Below are positions 7,007 through 7,994 of a DNA stretch of 7,994 nucleotides, piece after piece; positions within the stretch are counted from its first letter, which is position 1, and every line of letters begins with the position of its first letter. The stretch spans positions 1 through 7,994 of the forward strand of contig JAKAHF010000073.1 in assembly GCA_021815245.1 (NCBI GenBank), written 5' to 3'. A program made the position numbers and the translations under genes. The DNA is from Actinomycetes bacterium. Its GTDB lineage: Bacteria; Actinomycetota; Thermoleophilia; RBG-16-64-13. The notes below the pieces were generated by a model. That model had not been told where the DNA came from. It worked only from the letters and a program-made list of their open reading frames with translations, and made no database searches.

Positions 7007-7183
7007 GACGGAATCCGTGGGAAGCCGCGAAAACCTCGAGATATGGATCGTTTCGACTCCTCTTGTGGTCTCGGCGAGTGGGGTGAACGATCTGACGAAC
7101 GCCAAGTTTCGGGCATGGTCGGTGCCGCCTGCGTCGCTTCGTCACTATCGTGGATTCCAGATCGAACCATCGTCAGCGCTGAC

Positions 7184-7212
7184 TTGACACGCCGTTCGCA
7201 GTGCAATATTGT
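7184..7212 (+). promoter_or_regulatory. Sigma-70-type promoter of the YtrB-like ABC ATPase gene
   Basis: A consensus TTGACA (7184-7189) is followed after 17 bases by TATTGT (7207-7212). The predicted start is near 7219, giving a short leader of about 26 bases to the ATG at 7245. This is one of the strongest -35 elements in the window. It faces away from the FTR1 promoter. Confidence 0.72.
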
Positions 7213-7230
7213 GTATGTACGATATATACA
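7212..7230. promoter_or_regulatory. Inverted repeat TGTATGTA/TATATACA over the transcription start; GntR (YtrA)-like operator candidate
   Basis: The 19-base element is centred on 7221, with 7 of 8 pairs complementary between its two 8-base arms. It overlaps the last base of the -10 and the predicted start, so a bound repressor would block transcription. TGTA...TACA inverted repeats are the known type of site for YtrA-subfamily GntR repressors, which control YtrB-like ABC operons. No GntR gene is in the window; it may lie further right. Confidence 0.55.
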
Positions 7231-7244
7231 ATCTGGAGGTTCGC

Positions 7245-7994
7245 ATGACTCTGTTGGATGTCCGGCACCTGACGAAGCGGTATGAGAGCTTCGCGCTGGA
7301 CGATGTCTCCTTCAGCCTCGAGCCCGGGTACATCATGGGGTTCGTCGGCCGCAATGGCGCCGGCAAGACGACCACGCTGAAGGCGATCATGAATCTCGTC
7401 CGGCCCGACTCGGGCACGGTGGCCGTCCTCGGCCGCGACTTTCGTACGCACGAGTTGGAGCTCAAGCAGGATATCGGCTTCATGCTCGGAGGCTTTGGGT
7501 ACCACCCCCGCACACCGGTTGCCCGTCTCACCGATACCTATCGCCGGTTCTACGATCGTTGGGACGAGAAGGCCTACCGAACCTACCTGGCCCATTTCGA
7601 CCTCGACGAGACGAAGACGGTCGAGCAGTTGAGTTCGGGCATGAAGGTCAAGTACGCGCTTGCCCTGGCCCTATCCCACGGGGCACGGTTGCTCATGCTC
7701 GATGAACCCACGTCGGGTGTCGACCCGGTGTCGCGCGACGAAGTGCTCGACCTCTTCAGGGCAGTCATCGAGAACGGCGAGCGCAGCATCCTCTTCTCAA
7801 CGCAGATCACTTCCGACCTCGACAAATGCGCCGACTACATCACCTACATCGCCGATGGGCGGCTTGTGGCGAGCAAGGAAAAGGACGACTTCGTGAACGA
7901 ATACAGAATCGTCAAGGGAACGAGGGTCCAACTGACCGACGACGTGAAGACAAGGCTGGTCGGCTACAAACAGAATGACCTTGGTTTCACCGGC
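7245..7994 (+). CDS. ABC transporter ATP-binding protein, YtrB/BcrA-like (C-terminus beyond window)
   Basis: 250 codons are present and the frame is still open at the right edge. The ATG at 7245 has GGAGG 5 bases upstream. The nucleotide-binding domain shows Walker A GRNGAGKTT (35-43), signature LSSGM (129-133, in place of LSGGQ) and Walker B LLMLDEPT with Asp153-Glu154. The run STQITSDLDKCADYIT is typical of the YtrB-like group. The switch position, usually His, is Gln187, and no clear Q-loop glutamine is seen at IGFMLGGFGYHP. A C-terminal extension begins near residue 215. Proteins of this type pair with separate membrane subunits, often in operons headed or controlled by a YtrA-type GntR repressor, and export or sense antibiotics or cell-wall-active compounds. 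Membrane partners should follow to the right. The substrate is unknown. Confidence 0.9.
   Translation, partial: MTLLDVRHLTKRYESFALDDVSFSLEPGYIMGFVGRNGAGKTTTLKAIMNLVRPDSGTVAVLGRDFRTHELELKQDIGFMLGGFGYHPRTPVARLTDTYRRFYDRWDEKAYRTYLAHFDLDETKTVEQLSSGMKVKYALALALSHGARLLMLDEPTSGVDPVSRDEVLDLFRAVIENGERSILFSTQITSDLDKCADYITYIADGRLVASKEKDDFVNEYRIVKGTRVQLTDDVKTRLVGYKQNDLGFTG

Noticed and set aside
6963..7206. Short open frames on both strands in the FTR1/ABC divergent gap
   Set aside because: They overlap the two promoters and operators, have no good ribosome binding site and no recognisable protein features.

Overview
The window is high-GC, densely coded DNA that reads as an actinomycete-like bacterium (Actinomycetota). 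The support is indirect: strong GC bias at third codon positions, GTG starts, a Tat-exported solute-binding lipoprotein with a Thr/Ala-rich linker, and a DtxR/IdeR-type regulator. The two-times-[4Fe-4S] membrane protein would suit an anaerobic or facultative lifestyle. The genus cannot be told from this piece.

Layout, left to right. (1) Positions 1-1467, minus strand: a Tat lipoprotein substrate-binding protein of the branched-chain-amino-acid type, cut off by the window start, with its own promoter and two palindromes in the roughly 270-base gap upstream. (2) 1735-3423, minus: a polytopic 4Fe-4S protein of the NapH/NosR/CcoG-like type, with an unusual extracytoplasmic C-terminus holding two copies of an 'IKGS' domain. 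(3) 3551-5431, plus: a cytoplasmic family 3 glycoside hydrolase, divergent from the 4Fe-4S gene and convergent with the next gene, 11 bases away. (4) 5443-6096 and 6083-6916, both minus, overlapping by 14 bases: a DtxR-family metal-dependent repressor and, upstream of it in transcription order, an FTR1-type iron permease. (5) 6917-7244: a divergent control region with a promoter facing each way and a different palindrome at each start. (6) 7245 to the right edge, plus: a YtrB-like ABC ATPase, cut off by the window end.

How the parts fit. The FTR1 and DtxR genes form a two-gene operon. A perfect TAGG-N4-CCTA palindrome just downstream of the -10 suggests that the operon is repressed by its own second product when metal is plentiful. 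The 4Fe-4S membrane protein lies on the same strand further along, separated by the opposite-strand GH3 gene. A redox role beside iron uptake is possible but unproven. The YtrB-like ATPase has a GntR/YtrA-like inverted repeat over its start point, pointing to a regulator outside the window. I see no tRNA, rRNA, CRISPR array, insertion sequence or attachment site. No wholly new system is evident. The most unusual items are the duplicated IKGS domain in the 4Fe-4S protein and the three palindrome-controlled promoters.
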